Under the pieces are notes generated by a model. The model saw only the letters and a list, made by a program, of their open reading frames with translations, was not told the DNA's origin and did no database searches. Below, piece by piece: positions 46,377-54,808 of a stretch of DNA of 64,000 bases (its first letter is position 1; each line of letters opens with the position of its first letter). The stretch is from positions 1 through 64,000 of the forward strand of contig PNKY01000008.1 of NCBI GenBank assembly GCA_013822765.1, in the 5' to 3' direction. The position numbers and the translations under genes were made by a program. Source of the stretch: Rhodospirillum sp. (GTDB taxonomy: Bacteria; Pseudomonadota; Alphaproteobacteria; Dongiales; Dongiaceae).

Positions 46377-48356
46377 TCAATAGCCCCAGAGGTGCTGCAG
46401 GCCGACCGCACCATGAGGCGCGAGGCCGAGCACATGCGCCGTGAGGTCGGCATCCGCCGACAGCACCTGCAGCGCGGCGATGCCGCTTTCGCCGACATGC
46501 TCCTTCAGCCGCGCCATCACATCGTCGAGCCACACGATCTGGCTGCCGAAGGCCGGCAGCGTGAGATAGTGGCTGAGCCGGCGACCGGCGTGATTGATCG
46601 CCGCGATCTCGACCTCGGCCGCCATGTCGTACTTCAAGTTGCCGCTGGCATTGGCGACGAACACGCCGGTGCGATAGCCGTCGCGGCAGCGCACGCGGCC
46701 GATCACGTTGGTGCGCCCCATGACGCCGATCGAGGGATGCAGCCAGTGCGGCAGCGTCGGCACCACGGCGCCGAGGTTGCGCCAGCTCGGCTGGAACTCG
46801 GTCGCGTCCTGGTCGCCGGTCTCGAGGTGGCGCACCACCAGGTCGGCCGTGGTGATGAAACGCTGCGGCGCGATGCCGATCTTCAGGTGATCCGGGCAGA
46901 TCAGCGCGCCGGCAACGCGGTACCGTTCCGGGCTGCCCCAGACATTGAGCACGTCCTCGATGAAGGCCGGGCCGATGAAATCCTTGCGCCAGCGCATCTC
47001 GCCGAGGAACGCGCCGTCGGCGCCGTAGAAGCGCAGCCAGTAATGCTCGAACGGCGGATTGGAGGCATCGTAGCAGAACCCGAAGCCGAGCTTGGAGCGG
47101 CCGTGCATCACCGGGATGAAGCTCGGCTGGATCATGAAGCCGGCGGCGACCGCCTGCTCCACCACGTGCAGCTCATCCGGCCGGAACGCCGCGTCGGCGC
47201 GGTCATCGACCCCGACCTTGACCAGATGGTTGCCGGAGATGCTGCCCTGCTTGCTGGGCTTGCTGAAACAGCCTTCCTCCAGTGCGTACCAGAACGAGGT
47301 ACCGTAGCCCTTGTACGACGCGGCGAAATAGTCGCGGCTGTTGCTCGGCGTGTCGCGCCGTTCGAAATGCACCTCTTCCACCGGCCGGGTGCGCGAGCGC
47401 TTCTGCTCCTTCTTCGAGAGGCCGCTCCCGACCACAATGCTGTCGTCGGATCCCATGTCGAGATCGTAGTTCGGCACGGTCATCACGACGTGCCCGCCGC
47501 GGATCACGGAATCGATCAGGCGGAACGGCTGCTCCTTGTTCGGATTCTTGAAGAACTGATGCGAGCCGTGGATGATCGTGAAAGAGTCCTTCCAGAACAC
47601 ATCGGCGCAGACGCGGAACCGGTAGTGCCGGCCGCGCGTCAGGTTGGGATGGCTGACGAACACCTTGAGGCAGACCGGCCCCGTCCGCTCGCCCGCGAAC
47701 TCGTTGAGGTTGAGATTGAGCGACTGGCTCGGTCCCAGCACCCGGTAGCGGCGCTTGATCCCCTCTTCCGAGATGATCTCGAAGCGGAACTGCAGCGGGT
47801 CCTTGATGCCGAAGAACTGTTCGAAGTGATTGAACACTAGCGCGTCGACGTCCTCGATCTCCAGCGGGACCGCGCAGGTGCCGCCGCAGAACTCCCAATT
47901 GTCGGCGACCCAATGCACAGGCACAGACTGCGCGTGCGCCAGCGTGCCGCGCAGGGTCAGGCGATACTTGGTCCCGACGTCCGGCCCGCCGACCACGATC
48001 GCCTGGCAGTTCTTTAGATGGTCGCCCGTCAGCGGCAGCGCGCCGAGCTGCTGGTCGACCACGAAATCGTTGGACAACCACAGGCACTCGATGTCGCCGG
48101 CAGCGCCTTTGAAGGAATCGAAGAAGCCCTTGTCGGCATGGACGCCGACCCTGGTGGCCGCGTCGGCGCGCAGCAGCTTGAGCACGTCGGCGATGGATTG
48201 GCTGATCTGGGTCTTCTCGCTGGCGCCGCCGCCGGCCGAGGGGTGGCTGCCGGCCTTGAACTTCGGCGCCTTCTTATTGTCGCTGAGCCCGAACAGCGAA
48301 CCCAATGATCGGCCAGACTTTCCTGCGTCGGTCAATTCTACGTCAGCGGTCTTCAT
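46377..48356 (-). CDS. Hypothetical protein, 659 residues, operon head
   Basis: I do not recognise the family. No signal peptide or membrane helix. The first 50 residues are low complexity (Lys/Gly/Ser). A Trp/His/Cys-containing beta-rich central part follows ('VPVHWVADNWEFCGGTCAVPLEIEDVDA', 'IIHGSHQFFKN'). The C-terminal 180 residues look like an extended beta-sandwich ('GRVRCRDGYRTGVFVANASGN', 'LTLPAFGSQIVWLDDVM'). It heads the operon with the 'RRGTHRLA' protein and the second ABC exporter and lies divergently from the acyl-AMP ligase. A role in the lipid/glycan product is inferred only from location. Confidence 0.65.
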   Translation of the reverse strand: MKTADVELTDAGKSGRSLGSLFGLSDNKKAPKFKAGSHPSAGGGASEKTQISQSIADVLKLLRADAATRVGVHADKGFFDSFKGAAGDIECLWLSNDFVVDQQLGALPLTGDHLKNCQAIVVGGPDVGTKYRLTLRGTLAHAQSVPVHWVADNWEFCGGTCAVPLEIEDVDALVFNHFEQFFGIKDPLQFRFEIISEEGIKRRYRVLGPSQSLNLNLNEFAGERTGPVCLKVFVSHPNLTRGRHYRFRVCADVFWKDSFTIIHGSHQFFKNPNKEQPFRLIDSVIRGGHVVMTVPNYDLDMGSDDSIVVGSGLSKKEQKRSRTRPVEEVHFERRDTPSNSRDYFAASYKGYGTSFWYALEEGCFSKPSKQGSISGNHLVKVGVDDRADAAFRPDELHVVEQAVAAGFMIQPSFIPVMHGRSKLGFGFCYDASNPPFEHYWLRFYGADGAFLGEMRWRKDFIGPAFIEDVLNVWGSPERYRVAGALICPDHLKIGIAPQRFITTADLVVRHLETGDQDATEFQPSWRNLGAVVPTLPHWLHPSIGVMGRTNVIGRVRCRDGYRTGVFVANASGNLKYDMAAEVEIAAINHAGRRLSHYLTLPAFGSQIVWLDDVMARLKEHVGESGIAALQVLSADADLTAHVLGLAPHGAVGLQHLWGY

Positions 48357-48518
48357 GGCGGGCCTGTTATGATTAATTCCAGGACAATGCGGTATTTGGC
48401 CGACCGGCCGCTGCCGTCGGGCAGCTTGCCGATTCGAGGCGCATTTGCTAAGCAGCGCGAAATCCTAAAGGTGGCCGTGGCCCCTTTGCAATCAATCGTT
48501 TATGCGGCGTAAGGTCCC

Positions 48519-50255
48519 ATGACCCTGCAGGCGACCCCAACCACCAGCCCGGCGCTGGCGACGCGACGGAGCGACTTCGACACCATCTGCGAAGCGCTGG
48601 ATTATGCCGCGCGCGGCGACACCGGCTTCAACTTCTTCTCCGCCAAGGGCGATCTCGCCCAGGTGCTGACCTATCGCGAGCTGCGCGAGCGGGCGCGGGA
48701 GTTCGGCCAGAGCTTGGTGCGCCTCGGTCTTGCCAAGGGCGACCGCGTGCTGCTGATCGCGGACACCGATCCGGATTTCATGGTCGCGTTCTGCGGCTGC
48801 CAGTATGCCGGCGTGCTGCCGGTTCCGGTCGCCCTGCCGATGACCCTGGGGGGCCGCGCCGCCTATGTGGAGCAGCTGCGCCACCAGCTGACCGGCTGCG
48901 GCGCCGTTGCGGCGATGGCGCCGGATGGTTTCCTCACCTTCCTCAACGAGGCGGCGCAAGGGCTGGACCTGAAGCTGGTCGGCGGGCCGAAGGAGTTCGC
49001 CGCCCTGCCGCGCGACGGCGCCGATTTGCGCCCGTTCAGCAAGAGCGACCAGAGCTATCTGCAATTCTCCTCGGGCAGCACGCGCTTCCCGAAGGGCATC
49101 GACATTCCGCAGCGCTCGATCATGGCGAACGCCAACGCCATCACGCTCGACGGCCTCGACATCAATCGCGGCGACCGCTGCACCTCGTGGCTGCCGCTGT
49201 ATCACGACATGGGGCTGGTCGGCTTCATGCTGGTGCCGCTGACCACGCAGATGTCGATCGACTACATAGCGACCCGCGACTTCGCGCGCCGTTCCCTCAC
49301 CTGGCTGAAGCTCATCTCCGAATATGGTGGCAGCCTGTCCTACAGCCCGAGCTTCGGCTACGAGCTGTGCACGCGCCGCCTGCGCGAAGGGACCGAGGTC
49401 AAACTCGACCTCAAGTCCTGGCGCGGCGCCGGCATCGGCGGCGACATGGTGCAGCATCCGATCCTGCAGAAATTCGCCGATGCGTTCGGCCCGCACGGCT
49501 TCAGCCCGAACGCCTTCGTGCCGAGCTACGGCATGGCAGAGACCACCCTCGCCATGAGCTTCGCGCCGCTCAACAAGCGCTACGTAGTGGACGAGATCGA
49601 CCGCGACGCGCTGGCGCATCGCAACCTCGCGGTTCCCGGCGCCAGCGGACCGAACACCCGCGCCTTCGTCGCCTGCGGCCACGCGCTGCAAGGCCATGCG
49701 TTCGAGATTCGCGACGATGCCGGCCGCGTGCTGCCGGAGCGCAGCGTGGGCCACATCTTTTTCCGCGGCCCGAGCATCATGGGCGGCTATTACCAGCAGC
49801 CCGAGATGACCGCTGAGGTTTTGAATGCCGACGGTTGGCTACAGACCGGCGATCTTGGTTACCTGCTCGACGACCAGATCGTGATCACCGGCCGCGCCAA
49901 GGACCTCATCATCCTCAACGGCCGCAATATCTGGCCACAGGACCTGGAATGGTCGGCCGAGGAACTGCCTGACCTGCGGCGCGGCGACGTCGCCGCCTTC
50001 TCGGTCGACGAGAATGACGGCGAGGCGGTGGTCATCCTGGTGCAATGCCGGATCAGCGAACCGGCGCAGCGCGAAAAGCTGCGGCGCGAGGTTTACGCCC
50101 TGCTCCAGCGTGCGCACGGCGTCGAGGCCCGGGTCACCTTGGTTCCGCCAAAGGCCCTGCCCCAGACCTCCTCCGGCAAGCTCAGCCGCTCCAAGGCCAA
50201 GGCCAACTACCTGAGCGGTGCGTACGAGCAGTTCGACGCGGCTGTGGGCGCCTAG
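48519..50255 (+). CDS. Fatty acyl-AMP ligase / acyl-ACP synthetase
   Basis: This 578-residue member of the adenylate-forming family carries 'LQFSSGSTRFPKGI' (ATP P-loop), 'SWLPLYHDMGLVGF', 'FVPSYGMAETTLAMSF', 'DGWLQTGDLGYL' and the C-terminal catalytic Lys region 'TSSGKLSRSKAKANYL'. The spelling 'PLYHDMGL' is that of the FAAL branch, which makes acyl-AMP and loads it on ACP rather than CoA. It begins the operon with the CerR-like gene and precedes the ACP and serine palmitoyltransferase genes, as in the Caulobacter ceramide locus. It should activate the fatty acid that becomes the sphingoid base. Confidence 0.9.
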   Translation: MTLQATPTTSPALATRRSDFDTICEALDYAARGDTGFNFFSAKGDLAQVLTYRELRERAREFGQSLVRLGLAKGDRVLLIADTDPDFMVAFCGCQYAGVLPVPVALPMTLGGRAAYVEQLRHQLTGCGAVAAMAPDGFLTFLNEAAQGLDLKLVGGPKEFAALPRDGADLRPFSKSDQSYLQFSSGSTRFPKGIDIPQRSIMANANAITLDGLDINRGDRCTSWLPLYHDMGLVGFMLVPLTTQMSIDYIATRDFARRSLTWLKLISEYGGSLSYSPSFGYELCTRRLREGTEVKLDLKSWRGAGIGGDMVQHPILQKFADAFGPHGFSPNAFVPSYGMAETTLAMSFAPLNKRYVVDEIDRDALAHRNLAVPGASGPNTRAFVACGHALQGHAFEIRDDAGRVLPERSVGHIFFRGPSIMGGYYQQPEMTAEVLNADGWLQTGDLGYLLDDQIVITGRAKDLIILNGRNIWPQDLEWSAEELPDLRRGDVAAFSVDENDGEAVVILVQCRISEPAQREKLRREVYALLQRAHGVEARVTLVPPKALPQTSSGKLSRSKAKANYLSGAYEQFDAAVGA

Positions 50256-51202
50256 TGCCCAAGCTGGTGGCCGTGACCGGCGCAACCGGCTTCATCGGCC
50301 GACACGTGGTCACTTCCTTGCGGCGCCAGGGCTGGGACGTGCGCGTCCTCGCGCGCCGGCATCCGGCCGAGGTGCTCTCCCCCTACCACCGGTTCGAGCT
50401 GGTGCTTGGCGATCTCTCCGACACGATGGCACTGGAGCGGCTGGTGAGTGGGGCTGATGCCATCATCCATCTGGCCGGCCTGGTGAAAGCGCTGCGCCGG
50501 GAGGACTTCTACGCCGCCAACGAAGGCGGCACCGAGCGCCTGCTGCGGGCGGCGGCCACCGCCGCGCCCAGCGCCATGCTGGTCCACGTCTCCAGCCTGG
50601 CAGCACGCGAGCCGCGGCTGTCGCCCTATTGCGACAGCAAGCACCGGGCGGAGCTGATGGTGCAGGCGCTGGGCGGCGACCGGATCTGGACCATTCTGCG
50701 GCCGCCGGCGGTCTACGGCCCCGGCGACCGCGAGATCCGCCCCATGTTCCAGGCCGCCCGGTTGGGCCTCGTCCCATATCCGGCCGCGCCCGGCGCGGCC
50801 CTGTCCATGATCCATGTCGCCGACCTGGCCGAGGCCATCGCCGCCTGCCTGACCCGCTCCGGGCCGCCCCAGGAGACCTTCGAGATCGATGATGGGGTGC
50901 CCGGCGGCTACCGCTGGCCGGACATCCTGAGCGCCCTAGGCGAGGCAGTCGGGCGCAAGCCGACGGGGCTCCGGGTACCCCGGGCCGGCCTGTCCCTGGC
51001 GGCACGGGTCAACTGGTTGGCATCGAAGATCGACCGCCAGGCGCGCATCCTGCAGCCCCACAAGGTCGCCGAGATCTACTGGTCGGACTGGGTTGCCCAG
51101 GGGACTCGACTCCAGGAGGTGTCGGATTGGCAGCCTGCCTTCGACATCTGGCGCGGATTCCGCGACGCAGCGAAATGGTACGCCAAAGCTCGCCTAGTTT
51201 AG
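50255..51202 (+). CDS. NAD-dependent epimerase/dehydratase-type reductase (CerR-like)
   Basis: This 315-residue extended SDR has a Rossmann motif at residues 9-15 ('TGATGFIGRHVV'), 'NEGGTERLLRAAA', catalytic Ser in 'VHVSSLAAREP', and YxxxK in 'SPYCDSKHRAE', followed by 'ILRPPAVYGPGDREI'. GTG at 50255 overlaps the ligase stop by one base (TAGTG). The corresponding gene beside spt in Caulobacter, cerR, reduces the 3-keto group in ceramide synthesis; I assign the same role here from context. Confidence 0.85.
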   Translation: MPKLVAVTGATGFIGRHVVTSLRRQGWDVRVLARRHPAEVLSPYHRFELVLGDLSDTMALERLVSGADAIIHLAGLVKALRREDFYAANEGGTERLLRAAATAAPSAMLVHVSSLAAREPRLSPYCDSKHRAELMVQALGGDRIWTILRPPAVYGPGDREIRPMFQAARLGLVPYPAAPGAALSMIHVADLAEAIAACLTRSGPPQETFEIDDGVPGGYRWPDILSALGEAVGRKPTGLRVPRAGLSLAARVNWLASKIDRQARILQPHKVAEIYWSDWVAQGTRLQEVSDWQPAFDIWRGFRDAAKWYAKARLV

Positions 51203-51367
51203 AAAATTAACCGATTAGATCATTGATTCGATTGACTTGTAACAATCGGTAACAAAATGTCATTTAACCCTAACGCCCAAATGAATCACAACAGTGCCTC
51301 GGGGAATCGGCGGGCCTGTCATGGGCATGTCATCGCCGGCAACTGACAGGAACAAGAGTAATCGATC
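51203..51367. promoter_or_regulatory. AT-rich intergenic region before the ACP-spt pair
   Basis: This 165-bp gap is much more AT-rich than the surroundings. A TTGACT hexamer lies at 51232-51237 with AT-rich sequence (CAAAAT, 51253-51258) 15 bp later. Probable promoter for the ACP and serine palmitoyltransferase genes, but the spacing is short. Confidence 0.35.
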
Positions 51368-51646
51368 GTGGGCACTGCAGCCATCCAAACGAGCCTGGCT
51401 CCGACCAGGGACGGCATCTTTGTAGAGATCGCACGCCTGCTGGAGCGCTTCCGCGCCGGCGATTCGGCGATCACGTCCGAGACCGTCATTGCTGAAGATC
51501 TCACAATGGATTCCCTGCAGGTGATGGATTTGATGATGGAGCTGGAGGACCGCTTCGACGTGTCTATCCCGCTCAATTTGGTGCCTGAGATCGCGACGGT
51601 CGGCCAGCTCGCCGACACGATCTACGCGAGCAAGGCCGGGGTATAG
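51368..51646 (+). CDS. Acyl carrier protein dedicated to sphingolipid synthesis
   Basis: This 92-residue protein has the phosphopantetheine site Ser49 in 'TMDSLQVMDLMMELEDRF' and the ACP helix pattern. It starts with GTG. It is followed 9 bp later by the serine palmitoyltransferase gene. In Caulobacter and Sphingomonas-type loci such an ACP carries the acyl chain used by the palmitoyltransferase. It is not the housekeeping fatty-acid ACP by neighbourhood (no fabD/fabG/fabF nearby). Confidence 0.9.
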   Translation: MGTAAIQTSLAPTRDGIFVEIARLLERFRAGDSAITSETVIAEDLTMDSLQVMDLMMELEDRFDVSIPLNLVPEIATVGQLADTIYASKAGV

Positions 51647-51655
51647 GGGGAAGTT

Positions 51656-52879
51656 ATGGGTTTGTTTGATCGCTTCAAGACGATCCGTGAAGTGCACGGA
51701 GCCGTGAAGGCCTGCGGCGCCGATCCGTTTGGCGTGAAGATGGATCGCATCGTGTCCGCCACCGAGGCCGTGATCGAAGGCCGCTCGACCATCCTGTGCG
51801 GCTCCAACAACTATCTGGGCCTGACGTTTGACGCTGACTGCGTTGCGGCCGCCCAGCAGGCCACCAAGGAATACGGCACCGGCACCACCGGCTCGCGCAT
51901 CGCCAACGGCTCCTACTCCTGCCACAAGGCGCTGGAGACCGACCTGGCCGACTTCTACGGCAAGCAGCATTGCATGGTGTTCACGACCGGCTATCAGGCC
52001 AACCTCGGCGCGATCTCGACGCTGGTCGGCCCGGGCGACTTCGTGATCATCGACGCCGACAGCCACGCCAGCATCTACGACGCCTGCAAGCTCGGCAGCG
52101 CGACGGTCATCCGGTTCCGCCACAACGATCCGGTCGATCTCGACAAGCGCCTGCAGCGCATCGCCAACGAGCCGGGCAACAAGCTGGTGGTGGTCGAAGG
52201 CATCTACTCGATGCTGGGCGACCACGCGCCGCTCAAGGAATTCGTCGCGGTCAAGAAGAAGCACGGCGCCTATCTGCTGGTCGACGAGGCCCACTCGATG
52301 GGTGTCATGGGCAAGACCGGCCGCGGCCTGCTGGAGCAGGAAGGCGTCGACGCCGACATCGATTTCGTGACCGGCACCTTCTCCAAGAGCATGGGCGCGA
52401 TCGGCGGGTTCCTGGTGTCCGATCATCCGGACTTCGAGATCCTGCGCGTCGCCTGCCGGCCCTACATGTTCACCGCCTCGATGCCGCCGTCGCTGGTCGC
52501 CTCGGTGCGCGCCTCGCTTGCGAAGCTGCGCGCCCACCCGGAGCTGATGGTGAAGCTGTGGCGCAATGTCGACACGCTCTATCACGGCCTGGAAGCGGCG
52601 GGCTTCAGGCTCGGCCGTCAGAAAGGTCCGGTGGTCGCGGTCCATATCAACGATCCGGCGCTCGCGGCGCGTGCCTGGCACGGCCTGCTGCAGCACGGCG
52701 TCTATGTGAACCTGGCGCTGCCGCCGGCAACGCCGAGCGGGACCGCCCTGCTGCGCTGCTCGGTCTGCGCGGCGCACTCGACGGAACAGCTGCAGCGCGT
52801 GACTGACGTCATCACCAAGGTCGGCCTGGAGCTTGGCCTGATCGCGGACCAGTCGGTGCGGATCGCCGCCGCCGAATAA
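51656..52879 (+). CDS. spt: Serine palmitoyltransferase (alpha-oxoamine synthase)
   Basis: This 407-residue PLP enzyme of the alpha-oxoamine synthase family condenses serine with an acyl thioester to 3-keto-sphinganine. PLP-binding Lys244 is in 'TGTFSKSMGAIGGFLV'. Other family motifs are 'NNYLGLTFD', 'GTGTTGSRIANGSYSCHKALETDLA', 'HASIYDACKLGSA', and 'LVDEAHSMGVMGKTGRGLLEQ'. The 'MGLFDRFKTIREV' opening and 'GSRIANGSY' match bacterial serine palmitoyltransferases rather than KBL or BioF. Cotranscribed with the ACP gene; GGGGGAAG precedes the ATG. Confidence 0.92.
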   Translation: MGLFDRFKTIREVHGAVKACGADPFGVKMDRIVSATEAVIEGRSTILCGSNNYLGLTFDADCVAAAQQATKEYGTGTTGSRIANGSYSCHKALETDLADFYGKQHCMVFTTGYQANLGAISTLVGPGDFVIIDADSHASIYDACKLGSATVIRFRHNDPVDLDKRLQRIANEPGNKLVVVEGIYSMLGDHAPLKEFVAVKKKHGAYLLVDEAHSMGVMGKTGRGLLEQEGVDADIDFVTGTFSKSMGAIGGFLVSDHPDFEILRVACRPYMFTASMPPSLVASVRASLAKLRAHPELMVKLWRNVDTLYHGLEAAGFRLGRQKGPVVAVHINDPALAARAWHGLLQHGVYVNLALPPATPSGTALLRCSVCAAHSTEQLQRVTDVITKVGLELGLIADQSVRIAAAE

Positions 52880-52936
52880 CAAGCCCACTGACTCGAGAAG
52901 ACTTCGCAGCGCGCCCTCCGTGGCGCGCTGTTTGAT

Positions 52937-53845
52937 TCAGCGGAACGCGCCCAGGCGGTAGAGCCGCCACGCCAGCACCGGCGCCGATATCAAGGGATGG
53001 CGCCGCTGCCAGTCGGTCACTGGCAGCACCACGCCGGAGTGCCGCTTCACCTTCCACAGCACATAGTCGAGCGCGCCGTCGAAGGTGAAGGTCGCCTTTA
53101 CCAGCCGCGCGAGATTGAGCAGCTTGCTGGTGCGCCGCCGCCGGCGCCACGCCGCGGCGCAAGCATCCGCGCTGGCCGAGCGATCGCCGATCAGATCGCG
53201 CGCCAGCGCATGCGTCCGGCGATAGCGCTCCAGGTCCGCGCCGACCAGTTCCGCCGCGCGCGACAGCCCCTCGGAGCGCAGCTCGGCCCGATAGGTCTCC
53301 TCGAACGCGCGTTGCCAGACTGCCTCCGCGGTCGCTTCCTTGCCCATCAGGGGCACGGCGTTCCGCAGCATCGTCAGCACTGCTTCTGCACAGGCGGCGG
53401 CAACCGGTTGGATGGTCGCGGCGTCGCGCGCCCACACCAGGCGGCTCTGCTGCGAGAAGCGTGCCCACAGCGAGACATTGTCGGTATCCGCCGACACGCC
53501 GCCCTGGAACTGCGCGAGGGAGATCACCGCATATTTACAGCGCAGGGTCGTGCCTTCGTGCTGGGCCTCGAGATAGAACACGTTCGGCGGCAGCACCTTG
53601 TTGGCGAACGCCATCAGCGCGCCGCGATAGGCCTGCTTGTAGTCATCGACCAGGAGATAGAAATCGAGCAGGGAGTCCGCCAGCAGACTCTCCGGCTTGC
53701 GCAGGCAGGAGCCGTAGAACAGCACACCCAGCGCCGCGCCAGCATGGCGCGCACGGACCGCCGCCGCCATCGACCTCACCGCGGCAGGGACCGGCTGCGC
53801 CAGTTCCTGCGCGATGAGGGTGGTGAGCTTGGCGCGCGCGTCCAT
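52937..53845 (-). CDS. Tam41-like nucleotidyltransferase (candidate CDP-ceramide synthase)
   Basis: Residues 45-46 and 61-68 give a nucleotidyltransferase motif, 'FYGSCLRKPES' then 'LLDFYLLVDDY', and 'TLRCKYAVISLAQFQ' follows. This pattern is that of Tam41/MMP37, the CDP-diacylglycerol synthase of mitochondria ('YGSG...DFxxxVDD...KYGVIS'). The protein is 302 residues, with a basic C-terminal helix. It lies 3 bp after the lipid kinase gene and would plausibly convert the kinase product to its CDP derivative. Family call is by motif only; the ceramide substrate is inference. Confidence 0.7.
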   Translation of the reverse strand: MDARAKLTTLIAQELAQPVPAAVRSMAAAVRARHAGAALGVLFYGSCLRKPESLLADSLLDFYLLVDDYKQAYRGALMAFANKVLPPNVFYLEAQHEGTTLRCKYAVISLAQFQGGVSADTDNVSLWARFSQQSRLVWARDAATIQPVAAACAEAVLTMLRNAVPLMGKEATAEAVWQRAFEETYRAELRSEGLSRAAELVGADLERYRRTHALARDLIGDRSASADACAAAWRRRRRTSKLLNLARLVKATFTFDGALDYVLWKVKRHSGVVLPVTDWQRRHPLISAPVLAWRLYRLGAFR

Positions 53846-53848
53846 GGC

Positions 53849-54808
53849 CTAGTAGCGATGGAACTCGACCGCCGGGCCCGCGCTCAGCTCGACGTGGCCG
53901 TGCGGTCCGGGATCGAACACTTCGCCATCCACCACGATCGGGCTGGTGAGGCGCAGCGAGATGCGGTCGGCGCGGGTGCTGGCGTAGCCGGCCTGGTGCA
54001 TCCAGGGCCGCGGCCGGCCGCGCACCACCGAGATGGCGGCGCGTCCGAAACGCTGCGCCGGCGAGGCGATGGTGGTGAGCTTGATCGCGCCGTGATCGTG
54101 GCCCCAGAATGGCATGACGCCCGGCAGCAGCCGCTCGAGCGTGGTCGCCAGGATGAAAAGATACGGCGCCTCGCGCGGCGGCGCGCCGTTGAGACCGATC
54201 GCAACGCGCTCGCCATGCAGGCCCGAGCGCTCGCCCTCGCCGTGCAGCAGCAGGCGGACCACCGACCACACGATGCCGGCCTTGGTGGCAAGGCTCTGCC
54301 GCAAACCGACCCGATGCATGTCGCGGCGCGTGAGGCGCGTCCCCTGATAGAAGCCGACGGCGCCGGCGAGAAAGCCGTAGTCTGTCCGCGCGCGTCCGCC
54401 GCATTTCACCGCGATGGTCGTGCGCCGCAGCACTTCGCCCGCATCGCCCTTCCCGGCGCGCGTCAGAACCCGTCGCAGGGCGTCGATCGGCGCGCTCGGC
54501 ATCCCGACATCGTGCGCGATGACGTTGGTCATGCCGCCGCCAATGAGGGTGATGCGCGGCGGGGCGCTGAATGGAGAGCGGTCCAGCAGCTCGCCGAGCA
54601 CCGCCTGCGCGGTGCCGTCGCCGCCATTGATGACCAGGTGATCGACGCCGCCACGCGCCAGAGACGCCACCGCCTGCGGCATCTCCTTGATGTGATGAAA
54701 GCTCTGATGCGCCGCTTCTGGAAACTCCGCCAGCATGCGCTCGATCGCCGGCAAGGCGCTCTGGTTGCGCTTGCTGTGCACGTTGCTGAGGATGCCGATG
54801 CGCGTCAT
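53849..54808 (-). CDS. Lipid kinase of the diacylglycerol/ceramide kinase family (CpgB-like)
   Basis: This 319-residue protein has the DAGK catalytic core 'VINGGDGTAQAVLGEL' with GGDG at residues 62-65, the 'TLIGGGMTNVIAHDVGM' segment and a C-terminal beta-rich lobe. It phosphorylates a lipid hydroxyl using ATP. In Caulobacter the homologue CpgB, also next to the sphingolipid genes, is a ceramide kinase; the same substrate is likely here. Its ATG overlaps the stop of the phosphatidyltransferase gene (ATGA, 54805-54808) and its stop is 3 bp from the Tam41-like gene. Confidence 0.85.
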   Translation of the reverse strand: MTRIGILSNVHSKRNQSALPAIERMLAEFPEAAHQSFHHIKEMPQAVASLARGGVDHLVINGGDGTAQAVLGELLDRSPFSAPPRITLIGGGMTNVIAHDVGMPSAPIDALRRVLTRAGKGDAGEVLRRTTIAVKCGGRARTDYGFLAGAVGFYQGTRLTRRDMHRVGLRQSLATKAGIVWSVVRLLLHGEGERSGLHGERVAIGLNGAPPREAPYLFILATTLERLLPGVMPFWGHDHGAIKLTTIASPAQRFGRAAISVVRGRPRPWMHQAGYASTRADRISLRLTSPIVVDGEVFDPGPHGHVELSAGPAVEFHRY

